The translations under genes and the position numbers were made by a program. From the NCBI GenBank assembly GCA_029573235.1, contig JAKQGX010000042.1, positions 1-64,000 of the forward strand: 64,000 bases of DNA. The letters run 5' to 3'. Of the stretch, positions 1 through 7,816 are shown one piece after another. This stretch comes from Bacteroidota bacterium (GTDB taxonomy: Bacteria > Bacteroidota > Bacteroidia > Chitinophagales > Chitinophagaceae). Position 1 is the stretch's first letter. Every line of letters starts with the position of its first letter. Under the pieces are notes generated by a model. It saw nothing but the letters and a program-made list of their open reading frames with translations, ran no database searches and was not told the origin of the DNA.

Positions 1-1832
1 TTTCCATTTCCTTTTCTCCGTTCCTGAGGCACGGCTATGCGTAAGCTATGATTAAGGTAATCGGCAGTGGTGGTATGTTGGGATAAGATATACTGTGGTG
101 TGCCTTCGCTCACAATGCGCCCACCATGAATACCGGCTGCCGGGCCAATATCTATCAAGTGATCGGCTGCCAGCATAATATCTTTATCGTGCTCAACTAC
201 CAATACGGAGTTGCCACCATCCCGAAGGTTTTTTAAAGCACCAATCAGTTTGTGATTATCTCGTTGATGCAAGCCAATGCTGGGCTCATCGAGGATATAG
301 GTGATGCCGGAAAGTTGAGAGCCGATTTGTGTAGCCAATCGGATGCGTTGCGACTCGCCACCACTGAGACTTCGCGTTGGTCGATTCAAAGAAAGGTAAT
401 GCAATCCCACATCCAACAAAAAATGCAAGCGGTCTCTAATTTCTTTGATGAGGTCTTTGGCAATAATATTTTGTTTCTCTTGCAGGCGGCTTTCAATGTG
501 TTGAAACCAATCAAACAAGGCTTGTATAGAACGTTGTGCCAGTGATGCAATATTTTCCTGATCGATACGAAACCAAAGACTTTCTTTCCTCAATCTTGTG
601 CCATTACATTCGTTGCAAGTATCCAGTTGCATATACTTCTCTGCCCAGTCACGAATAGGTTCCGATGTACTTTCGTTAAACCAACGCAGTATCATGTTGA
701 CGATACCCTCATAATCTTCCAATGGCTTAACTTCATTGCTTGTAAGCGCTTCGGTGTTGTTGTATGTAATGAGTCCCTTTTCATTGCCATAAAGAACAAT
801 ATTGAGTGTTTCTTTGGGCAAATCTTTGATCGGTTTCGTTAGAGGTATTTGGTGTTTTTTGGATAAGGCTACCACTTGCTTATATCCCCATCCTTCACGT
901 TCTGCACCCAAGGGAAGGATGCCTCCATCTTGAATGGATTTATTCGTATCCGGCAGCACCTCGTTCATATTAATGGAATAGACATGTCCCAACCCACGAC
1001 AGGTAGGACAGGCACCATATGGAGAGTTGAACGAAAAAGTATTCGGTGAGGGTTCTTCATAAGACAACCCACTATCTGCACACATCAACTGCTTGCTAAA
1101 TTGAGAAATAGCACCTGTGTCTGCATCCAACACCATCATTAAATCCTTTCCGGAATGCAGTGCTTTTTGTACCCCTTGACTCAATCTTGCTTGCGCCTCA
1201 TCTTGCACCAGTAGCCTGTCTATCACCAATTCGATATCGTGAATCTTATACCGGTCTAATTGCATACGCTCTTTGATATCCGTCACTTCACCATCAATCC
1301 GTACTTTGATATATCCTTGCTTACGGAGCTGTTCAAACAATTCTCTGTAATGCCCTTTGCGCCCACGTATCAGCGGTGCCAATAAGATGATGCGCTTGGT
1401 AGCGAAGTGTGTTCGGATATGGGTAATGATTTCTTCTTCCGTAAATTTTATCATGGGCTTTCCCGTATGATACGAGTACGCTATACCGATACGGGCAAAG
1501 AGCAGTCGAAGAAAATCATACACTTCAGTAACGGTACCAACAGTAGAACGGGGGTTGCGATTGGTGGTTTTTTGCTCGATAGATATAACAGGTGAAAGCC
1601 CTGATATTTTATCCACATCCGGTCGCTCCATATCTCCTAAAAACTGCCGAGCATAAGCGGCAAAGCTTTCCATATACCGGCGCTGCCCTTCCGCAAAAAT
1701 GGTATCAAAAGCCAATGATGACTTACCACTTCCACTGATACCGGTGATGACCACTAGCTTATTTTTGGGTATATTGAGGTCAATATTCTTTAGGTTATGT
1801 GTTCTTGCCCCTACTATTTCAATGTGGTTCAC
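1..1832 (-). CDS. uvrA: UvrA, excinuclease ABC subunit A (partial, C-terminus off the left edge)
   Basis: Damage-recognition ATPase of nucleotide excision repair. About 610 of the usual ~940 residues are present. Translation begins VNHIEIVGARTHNLKNIDL, followed by Walker A GISGSGKSSLAFDT, then the signature LSGGESQRIRLATQIGSQLS and Walker B YILDEPSIGLHQRDN, completing the first ABC module; the second module lies outside the window. The start is GTG at 1832: an in-frame stop lies two codons upstream and no earlier ATG exists. ACPTC (second half of the first zinc site) and CNECNGTRL are present, but the first Cys pair of that zinc site reads CADS, with Ser in place of the second Cys. No convincing promoter was seen. 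Identity is certain from motif order. Confidence 0.97.
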   Translation of the reverse strand, partial: MNHIEIVGARTHNLKNIDLNIPKNKLVVITGISGSGKSSLAFDTIFAEGQRRYMESFAAYARQFLGDMERPDVDKISGLSPVISIEQKTTNRNPRSTVGTVTEVYDFLRLLFARIGIAYSYHTGKPMIKFTEEEIITHIRTHFATKRIILLAPLIRGRKGHYRELFEQLRKQGYIKVRIDGEVTDIKERMQLDRYKIHDIELVIDRLLVQDEAQARLSQGVQKALHSGKDLMMVLDADTGAISQFSKQLMCADSGLSYEEPSPNTFSFNSPYGACPTCRGLGHVYSINMNEVLPDTNKSIQDGGILPLGAEREGWGYKQVVALSKKHQIPLTKPIKDLPKETLNIVLYGNEKGLITYNNTEALTSNEVKPLEDYEGIVNMILRWFNESTSEPIRDWAEKYMQLDTCNECNGTRLRKESLWFRIDQENIASLAQRSIQALFDWFQHIESRLQEKQNIIAKDLIKEIRDRLHFLLDVGLHYLSLNRPTRSLSGGESQRIRLATQIGSQLSGITYILDEPSIGLHQRDNHKLIGALKNLRDGGNSVLVVEHDKDIMLAADHLIDIGPAAGIHGGRIVSEGTPQYILSQHTTTADYLNHSLRIAVPQERRKGNG

Positions 1833-1898
1833 TTGTCAATTTGTTTTTAGAGACGGAAATAGGTAGTTGTTGATACGGTAGTTTAAAAAACTATTGCA

Positions 1899-2861
1899 CT
1901 AATGGCTGCGATCAATAACGTATTGTACCAATTCCTTCATGGCTTCTTTTGCTTCAGAGTCCGGGTAAGATTCTAAAAGAGATAAAGCTTCGTTTTTGTA
2001 TTGATTCATTCTTTCGGTGGCATACTCAATGCCTCCGTGCTGTTTCACCAAAGCAATAACTTCATTTACTTTTTGCTTGTCTGTGTTTTGGTTTTTTACA
2101 ATGTAAATTATTTTACGCTTGGTTGCCGCATCTGCTACTTGCAACGTATAAATAAGTGGCAGGGTCATTTTTTTCTCTTTTATATCAATGCCGGTGGGTT
2201 TGCCAATGCTGTCTTGCCCATAATCAAACAAATCATCTTTTATTTGAAAGGCAATACCCACTTTTTCGCCAAAGCCCCGAAATTGTTCAGCAACTTCAAG
2301 GCTTCCTGTTGCAGAATAGGCGCCGGCAGCACAAGCTGCTGAAAGTAGTGACGCAGTTTTAGCTCTGATTATTTCAAAATATATTTCTTCTTTAATATCT
2401 AACTTTCGAGCTTTTTCCATCTGCAATAATTCGCCTTCCGCCATCTCCTTTACAGCACGAGAAGTAATTTGCAAAATCGTGAAGTCTTCATTCTCTAGTG
2501 AAAGCAATAGCCCTTTTGATAAAAGAAAGTCGCCTACTAAAACAGCAATTTTATTCTTCCATAAGGCATTTACCGAAAAAAATCCCCGACGCAACATAGC
2601 ATTGTCCACCACATCATCGTGTACTAATGTGGCCGTATGGAGCAATTCGATGAGAGAGGCTGCGCGATAGGTTTTTTCTGAAATTTGTTGAGCAATCTTA
2701 GCAGATAGCAACACAAACATGGGACGCATTTGCTTCCCTTTTCTTTTTATGATAAAACGAAGCACTCTATCTAAAAGAGGATTTGTCCCCTTTACGCTAT
2801 CGGAAAATTTTTTTTCGAAAAGAGTCAGTTCATTTCCAATTACTTGTTTTACTAAACGCAT
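1899..2861 (-). CDS. Polyprenyl diphosphate synthase (trans-prenyltransferase)
   Basis: Condenses isopentenyl diphosphate units into a long all-trans prenyl diphosphate, most likely the side chain of menaquinone. The 320-residue length fits the octaprenyl/heptaprenyl synthase family. Visible motifs are the substrate-binding GKQMRP near residue 45, the first aspartate-rich motif LVHDDVVDNAMLRRG near residue 80, and the second, QIKDDLFDYGQD, near residue 205. The exact chain length cannot be read from sequence. It lies downstream of a divergent OmpA-like gene and 66 bp before uvrA on the same strand. Its product fits the quinone-dependent respiratory genes to the right, though it is not in their operon. 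Confidence 0.93.
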   Translation of the reverse strand: MRLVKQVIGNELTLFEKKFSDSVKGTNPLLDRVLRFIIKRKGKQMRPMFVLLSAKIAQQISEKTYRAASLIELLHTATLVHDDVVDNAMLRRGFFSVNALWKNKIAVLVGDFLLSKGLLLSLENEDFTILQITSRAVKEMAEGELLQMEKARKLDIKEEIYFEIIRAKTASLLSAACAAGAYSATGSLEVAEQFRGFGEKVGIAFQIKDDLFDYGQDSIGKPTGIDIKEKKMTLPLIYTLQVADAATKRKIIYIVKNQNTDKQKVNEVIALVKQHGGIEYATERMNQYKNEALSLLESYPDSEAKEAMKELVQYVIDRSH

Positions 2862-3000
2862 GAACTATTATTAGAAAAATCGCGTGAAGGTCGTTAAAAA
2901 AGCACAGATATTTTTGGCAAACTACAAAAATTTACAATAGATTTGCTAGTCGTAAAAGGTAATAGAAATAATATAGAGATAAAAAAATAATGAGATAAAG

Positions 3001-3031
3001 TTTGTTTTTTTCAATCTCTACTATACCTTTG
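3001..3031 (+). promoter_or_regulatory. Bacteroidota-type promoter of the OmpA-like gene
   Basis: TTTG at 3001-3004, then exactly 19 bases, then TACCTTTG at 3024-3031. This is the consensus of the Bacteroidota primary sigma factor (TTTG-N19-TAnnTTTG). The start codon is 42 bases past the -7 box, giving an A-rich leader. It is the best-formed promoter in the window and suits an abundant outer-membrane protein. Confidence 0.85.
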
Positions 3032-3073
3032 CTAAAATATTGATAAACCAAAGTCTTAAATAAACAATCTGTT

Positions 3074-4795
3074 ATGGTAAACAAAAAATACCTATTGCTC
3101 GCTGGTTTATGCTCTGCTATGGCACTTCAGCCGGCAATGGCACAGGAATCAGCGACCTCAGTTACGGATATGACGTACAGAGGAAAGAACTACGATTTCT
3201 TAGATTCGAGCTATTTTTCTGGAAAGAAAAAAATGACTCAATACAGACAATACATGAATCATGAAACTTTCTTTCCTCCAAAACCTAATAACCAATGGGA
3301 AGTAGGAGTAAACGTGGGTTTCTTGAACGTGTTTGGTGATGTTACTTCTAAAATGCCTTGGAATGCCACTAAACCTGGTGACGCTATAGGGTATGGTTTT
3401 ACCGTTCGTAAAGCATTGGGCTATTATTTGTCTGCTCGTTTCCAATTTATGCACGGTCGTGCTACCGGTTTGGACTACAGACTTAGAAACGCCGATTTTT
3501 ATCCTTATGTAGTTACTCAAAATCCAATTGACCCGAACAATATGTACATCTATGGTCAAGAGATTTATGTAAACTATAGAACTAGATTTACAGAGGCTTC
3601 TTTGCAATTAGTTGGTTCTATTGGCAACGTTAACTTCCATAAAGCGAAAACAGCTGTAAGTTTGTATGGGTTCTTAGGCCCAGCATTCCTATCTTGGCAA
3701 ACTAAGTTAAATGTTACCAATGATAACAATGTTGATCAAATGGGTAATCCGATGTCTTATTCGCAGGATTTCTTATCAACGTATGCTTGGCAGCAAGCAA
3801 ATAACAAATGGACATACAAGGATAGAAAAGATATCTACGATCAAATGTCTTATTTCGATGATTCTTATGAAACGATTGCAAGAAGAGATTCTCACAATGG
3901 TAAGCGTGATAAAGGTACCCAAAATACCCCTGCATTAGTTGGTGGTTTGGGTGTGCAAGCAAGATTAGGAAAATTGATGACACTTTCTGTAGAAGACAAA
4001 ATTTCTATGGCTTGGAGAGATGGTTTTGATGGTGTTACTACTTGGAAAACATTACCTACTTCTGATAAAGATGTATTAAACTACTTCTCAGTTGGCTTAG
4101 GTTTCAATATCGGAAACAGCAAGAAAACAGTTGCTCCTCTATGGTGGTTGAATCCATTGGATGTTGCTTATTCCGAACTGAGCGATCCACGTCACATGAA
4201 AGTTCCAAATGCTAACATTCCTGATGCTGATGGCGACGGAGTTGCTGATGCAATGGATAAATGCCCTGATACTCCTGCTGGTGTAGCGGTTGATACACAC
4301 GGTTGTCCATTAGATACTGATGGTGACGGTGTTCCTGATTATCGTGACAAACAATTAATCACTCCTACAGAATGTCAACCAGTTGATGCTGATGGTGTAG
4401 GCAAGTGCCCTTGTCCTGATGGTTGTGGTGGTGCTGTAGCATGTAGCAATATCGCTGCAGGTGCTCTTAACTTCGCAGGTACATCTGCTCGTATCACTCC
4501 TGGTATGCAAGCACAACTTTCTAACTTAGCCGCTCAAATGTCTGCTAACCCTACTTGTAAAGTAGTTATCAGCGGAGCCGGTAATACTAGCAAAGTTCAA
4601 CAACAACGCAGCTGGGATCGCGTAAATGCTGTAATCGAGTACATGAGCGAAAAACATGGTATTGATCGTAACCGCTTCGTGTTTAAATACGGTGAAGCTG
4701 GTAATCCTGAATCAGTAACCTTCCGCTCTGCAATGTCTGGCGAAGATGGACCATCAAATGTGGCTCCTCCATTCCCTAACTTGAGAAAAGATTAA
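3074..4795 (+). CDS. OmpA-family outer-membrane protein with thrombospondin type 3 repeats
   Basis: The 573-residue protein starts with a signal peptide ending near AMAQES. A long region rich in aromatic and alternating residues follows (about 40-370, probable barrel), then two calcium-binding TSP3-like repeats (DADGDGVADAMDKCPD and DTDGDGVPDYRDKQ, about 384-430), a Cys-rich linker (CQPVDADGVGKCPCPDGCGG) and an OmpA_C-like domain from about 455. That last domain is diverged: where peptidoglycan-binding OmpA domains have GHTD it reads SGAGNTS, while the later Arg (SWDRVNAVIEYM) is kept. The protein probably spans the outer membrane; binding of the usual diaminopimelate ligand is doubtful. It is a single-gene unit with its own promoter and terminator. 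Confidence 0.9.
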   Translation: MVNKKYLLLAGLCSAMALQPAMAQESATSVTDMTYRGKNYDFLDSSYFSGKKKMTQYRQYMNHETFFPPKPNNQWEVGVNVGFLNVFGDVTSKMPWNATKPGDAIGYGFTVRKALGYYLSARFQFMHGRATGLDYRLRNADFYPYVVTQNPIDPNNMYIYGQEIYVNYRTRFTEASLQLVGSIGNVNFHKAKTAVSLYGFLGPAFLSWQTKLNVTNDNNVDQMGNPMSYSQDFLSTYAWQQANNKWTYKDRKDIYDQMSYFDDSYETIARRDSHNGKRDKGTQNTPALVGGLGVQARLGKLMTLSVEDKISMAWRDGFDGVTTWKTLPTSDKDVLNYFSVGLGFNIGNSKKTVAPLWWLNPLDVAYSELSDPRHMKVPNANIPDADGDGVADAMDKCPDTPAGVAVDTHGCPLDTDGDGVPDYRDKQLITPTECQPVDADGVGKCPCPDGCGGAVACSNIAAGALNFAGTSARITPGMQAQLSNLAAQMSANPTCKVVISGAGNTSKVQQQRSWDRVNAVIEYMSEKHGIDRNRFVFKYGEAGNPESVTFRSAMSGEDGPSNVAPPFPNLRKD

Positions 4796-4817
4796 TCTCA
4801 TTCTTCGTAATAGAAAA

Positions 4818-4848
4818 TAAGCCCTGATAGACTCAGGGCTTATTTTTT
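4818..4848 (+). terminator. Rho-independent terminator of the OmpA-like gene
   Basis: Stem TAAGCCCTGA / TCAGGGCTTA (4818-4827 and 4833-4842) with a 5-base loop, followed by a run of T to 4848. It lies 22 bases after the stop codon. Confidence 0.9.
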
Positions 4849-4849
4849 A

Positions 4850-4857
4850 TATTTTTG
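4850..4857 (+). promoter_or_regulatory. -7 element directly before ndh
   Basis: TATTTTTG fits TAnnTTTG and ends 5 bases before the ndh ATG, so initiation would fall on or next to the start codon (leaderless mRNA). No TTTG is present at the -33 distance, which overlaps the preceding terminator. The T-rich setting makes a chance match possible. Confidence 0.5.
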
Positions 4858-4862
4858 CAATT

Positions 4863-6143
4863 ATGAACAAGCCAAAAGTAGTTGTATTAGGCGGAGGCTT
4901 CGCCGGATTACAATTTGTAAAAAAGCTGAACAAATCTCTTTTTGATATTACCATTATTGATCAGTACAATTTTCATCAGTTTCAACCTCTATTTTATCAA
5001 GTTGCAACTGCAAGGTTAGAACCCTCTTCTATTTCTTTCCCATTACGTAAGGTTTTTCAGAATCAAGATAGTGTTCATGTTCGCTTAGCTCTAGTGGAAT
5101 CCATTGACACGTCAAAGAAAGTAGTTCATACCAATTCTGGTCAGTTTGTGTATGATTATCTTGTAATTGCTACTGGTTGTCGTAGCAATTTTTTTGGCAA
5201 TGAAAATATTGAGAAGCATGCTTTCCCAATGAAATCTACAACTGATGCTATTGCCTTGCGTAACCGAATATTGTTAAACTTTGAAGCTGCTTTGAGATCA
5301 GACGCAGACAAATCCGGTATCATGAATATCGTGATTGCCGGAGGTGGTCCAACAGGTGTTGAATTGGCAGGAGCATTGATAGAAATGAAAAAGCATGTAC
5401 TGCCAAAGGACTACCCCGATATGGACTTTTCTTCACTCAATATCTATTTAATAGAGGGGTCAGGTGCAATCTTGTCTGCGATGTCAAGCGTTTCTCAAAA
5501 GAAGGCAGAAGCATACCTAACTGAAATGGGTGTTATTGTGATGACTAACGCACTTATTGAGGATTATGATGGCATAGTCGTTTCAATAAAAGGTGGTACA
5601 AAAATTCATTCTAGAAATCTTATTTGGACGGCTGGAGTGACTGGGAACGTACCTAAAGGTATCGATACGAATGTGCTGGCAAGAGGAAATAGAATTACGG
5701 TTGACAGCTATAATAGAATAAAAGGATTGGAAGATGTATTCGCCATTGGAGACATAGCATATATGCCTTCTGAGGAATGGAAAAATGGTCACCCTCAATT
5801 AGCAAATGTAGCCAACAACCAAGCTAAGAATCTCGCCTTAAATTTTAAGAATATACTAAACCAAAAAACCTTGAAACCCTTTATCTACAAGAATCCTGGC
5901 ACTATGGCTACGGTAGGAAAACGCAAAGCGGTGGTAGATTTGCCTTCCTTTAGTTTTCAAGGACTTTTTGCTTGGTTGTTTTGGATGTTTTTGCATCTCA
6001 TGCTTATCTTAAGTGTCAAAAACAAGTTGGTTATCTTTATCAATTGGGCAATTAGTTACATGACCAACGATACTACGTTACGACTAATACTTTTACCTAC
6101 AAGAAAGCAAATAGAAATAGCTGCTGAGTCTAATAATGAATAG
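4863..6143 (+). CDS. ndh: Type II NADH:quinone oxidoreductase (NDH-2)
   Basis: Single-subunit, non-proton-pumping flavoprotein that moves electrons from NADH to the quinone pool at the inner face of the cytoplasmic membrane. At 426 residues it has the family length. The N-terminal FAD site is VVVLGGGFAGLQFVKKL (residues 5-21), the central NAD(P)H site is NIVIAGGGPTGVELAGAL (about 157-174), and the second FAD contact is VFAIGDIAYMP (about 292). A hydrophobic C-terminal stretch (about 366-398, FAWLFWMFLHLMLILSV and after) is the expected membrane anchor. It sits upstream of the alternative complex III operon, which would reoxidise the quinol it makes, but a ~300 bp gap with a separate promoter candidate suggests independent transcription. 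Confidence 0.95.
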   Translation: MNKPKVVVLGGGFAGLQFVKKLNKSLFDITIIDQYNFHQFQPLFYQVATARLEPSSISFPLRKVFQNQDSVHVRLALVESIDTSKKVVHTNSGQFVYDYLVIATGCRSNFFGNENIEKHAFPMKSTTDAIALRNRILLNFEAALRSDADKSGIMNIVIAGGGPTGVELAGALIEMKKHVLPKDYPDMDFSSLNIYLIEGSGAILSAMSSVSQKKAEAYLTEMGVIVMTNALIEDYDGIVVSIKGGTKIHSRNLIWTAGVTGNVPKGIDTNVLARGNRITVDSYNRIKGLEDVFAIGDIAYMPSEEWKNGHPQLANVANNQAKNLALNFKNILNQKTLKPFIYKNPGTMATVGKRKAVVDLPSFSFQGLFAWLFWMFLHLMLILSVKNKLVIFINWAISYMTNDTTLRLILLPTRKQIEIAAESNNE

Positions 6144-6375
6144 TTTTTCATTTAGAAATATTTTTGTGATAAAGTACTATTTCGTCGGTATTATTGTCAT
6201 TTTATGATGAAGAAAAACTGATTGTTTTTATCGTTTTTTTTTCATTAGATAGAATTGTTATTCTTTACAAAATTATGACACTATTAAATAGCTGATAAAT
6301 AAATATTGGCTGAAACCCTTGTCAATAAAGGAAAATTTTTTTCACAAATCGCTATAACTTTTGCTTATTGTGTTG

Positions 6376-6383
6376 TAGTTTTG
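6376..6383 (+). promoter_or_regulatory. Candidate -7 element for the act-cox operon
   Basis: TAGTTTTG matches TAnnTTTG, about 68 bases before the preferred actA start. No TTTG sits at the usual spacing, so this is only a candidate. The rest of the 6144-6450 gap is AT-rich and holds no gene I can support. Confidence 0.45.
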
Positions 6384-6450
6384 CCCTGTTTCATGTAAAA
6401 GGAAAGTTAATTTCCAAACTCTTATTCCTGTGACAGAATTTAATAAAACG

Positions 6451-7704
6451 ATGTATCTGAAAATCGCAAGGACTTCCATTTTATTGGTAATAGCACTCTT
6501 CTTAAACCTTCATACCTCATTCGCTGCGCCGGATGGAAAGGCTTTATTTCAATCCAATTGTGCCGCATGTCACAATCCGTTAAAGGATGCTACAGGACCT
6601 GCGCTAAAAGGTGTGGAAGCTAGAGTGCCAAGTAAAAAATGGTTGCATGATTGGGTGCGCAACTCTTCTGCTTTAGTGGCTAGTGGTGACAAGTATGCAG
6701 TTGAAGTATTTAACAAGTGGAACAAAATTCCAATGCCTGGTTTCGCATCCTTGTCAGACGAAGATATCGATGCCATCTTTACTTATGTTAATTCTGTGGA
6801 AGCGCCCAAAGCTCCTACAGCTGCACCAGCAGCAGGCACCACAACAGATACTTCAGATAATACCTGGATGTATGCGTTTATTACTATCGCATTATTGGTG
6901 CTGATGATTATTCTTTGGCGTGCTAATCAAGGTCTCCGCCGTGCTGCTAACGACGTTGCAGGTACTCCAAATGTAAAAGATGTTCCGGTATATAGAAACA
7001 AAGTATTTGTGGCTATTGCCGTTATACTTGCATTTGTTTTTTGTGGCTATTGGATTACGAATGGTGCTATAGAAATGGGGCACCAGGAAAACTACATGCC
7101 TGAACAACCTATATTCTACTCTCACAAAGTACATGCGGGCATCAATCAAATTAACTGCCTTTATTGTCACTCCAGTGCTGAAAAGGGCAAGATGGCAATG
7201 GTACCTTCGCCTGCCACTTGTATGAATTGCCACAAACAAATTAGCGAATATACAGGAGATGAAAAATTGATTACTGCTGAAGGCAAAGAGGTGAATGGTA
7301 CTGCTGAAATAAAGAAATTATACGAATACACCGGTTGGGATCCTGCTAAAAAAGATTACAAACGTGATGCAAACGGCAATATCATTAGTAAGCCTATTGA
7401 ATGGGTAAAAGTACACAACCTTCCCGATCACGTTTACTTCAATCACTCACAGCACGTAGTTGCCGGAAAAGTTCAATGTCAACGTTGCCATGGAGCAATA
7501 GAAGACATGCACGAAGTACACCAATTTGCACCGCTTTCTATGGGTTGGTGTGTAAACTGTCACAGACAAACACAAGTACAATTTGCTGATAACAATTATT
7601 ACAGCATTTTTGAAAAATACCATGAAGAAATCAAATCCGGTAAACGTACAGGCGTAACGGTAGAAGATATCGGTGGTTTGGAATGTCAAAAATGTCACTA
7701 TTAA
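6451..7704 (+). CDS. actA: ActA: multiheme cytochrome c subunit of alternative complex III, with an extra N-terminal cytochrome domain
   Basis: Heme c subunit of the quinol:electron-acceptor oxidoreductase that replaces the bc1 complex. ATG at 6451 starts a clean signal peptide (cleavage near HTSFAA); a GTG at 6430 would add 7 residues. Six CxxCH heme sites are visible: CAACH at residues 37-41 in a small mono-heme domain, then CLYCH, CMNCH, CQRCH, CVNCH and CQKCH after two membrane helices (about 138-156 and 186-205). The five C-terminal hemes are the classical pentaheme ActA core; the first belongs to an added domain joined by a Pro/Ala/Thr linker. It is the first gene of a seven-gene run; ActB follows after 112 bp. 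Confidence 0.93.
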   Translation: MYLKIARTSILLVIALFLNLHTSFAAPDGKALFQSNCAACHNPLKDATGPALKGVEARVPSKKWLHDWVRNSSALVASGDKYAVEVFNKWNKIPMPGFASLSDEDIDAIFTYVNSVEAPKAPTAAPAAGTTTDTSDNTWMYAFITIALLVLMIILWRANQGLRRAANDVAGTPNVKDVPVYRNKVFVAIAVILAFVFCGYWITNGAIEMGHQENYMPEQPIFYSHKVHAGINQINCLYCHSSAEKGKMAMVPSPATCMNCHKQISEYTGDEKLITAEGKEVNGTAEIKKLYEYTGWDPAKKDYKRDANGNIISKPIEWVKVHNLPDHVYFNHSQHVVAGKVQCQRCHGAIEDMHEVHQFAPLSMGWCVNCHRQTQVQFADNNYYSIFEKYHEEIKSGKRTGVTVEDIGGLECQKCHY

Positions 7705-7816
7705 TGTTTGGGCATTTTGCCATTGGAAATTCAATCAATACTTTTTTATAGAATAAATTGTGGGTGCTGTTTTGGTGATGTTTGAAAAAATTAGTTTCTA
7801 GAACATTAAATTTTTT

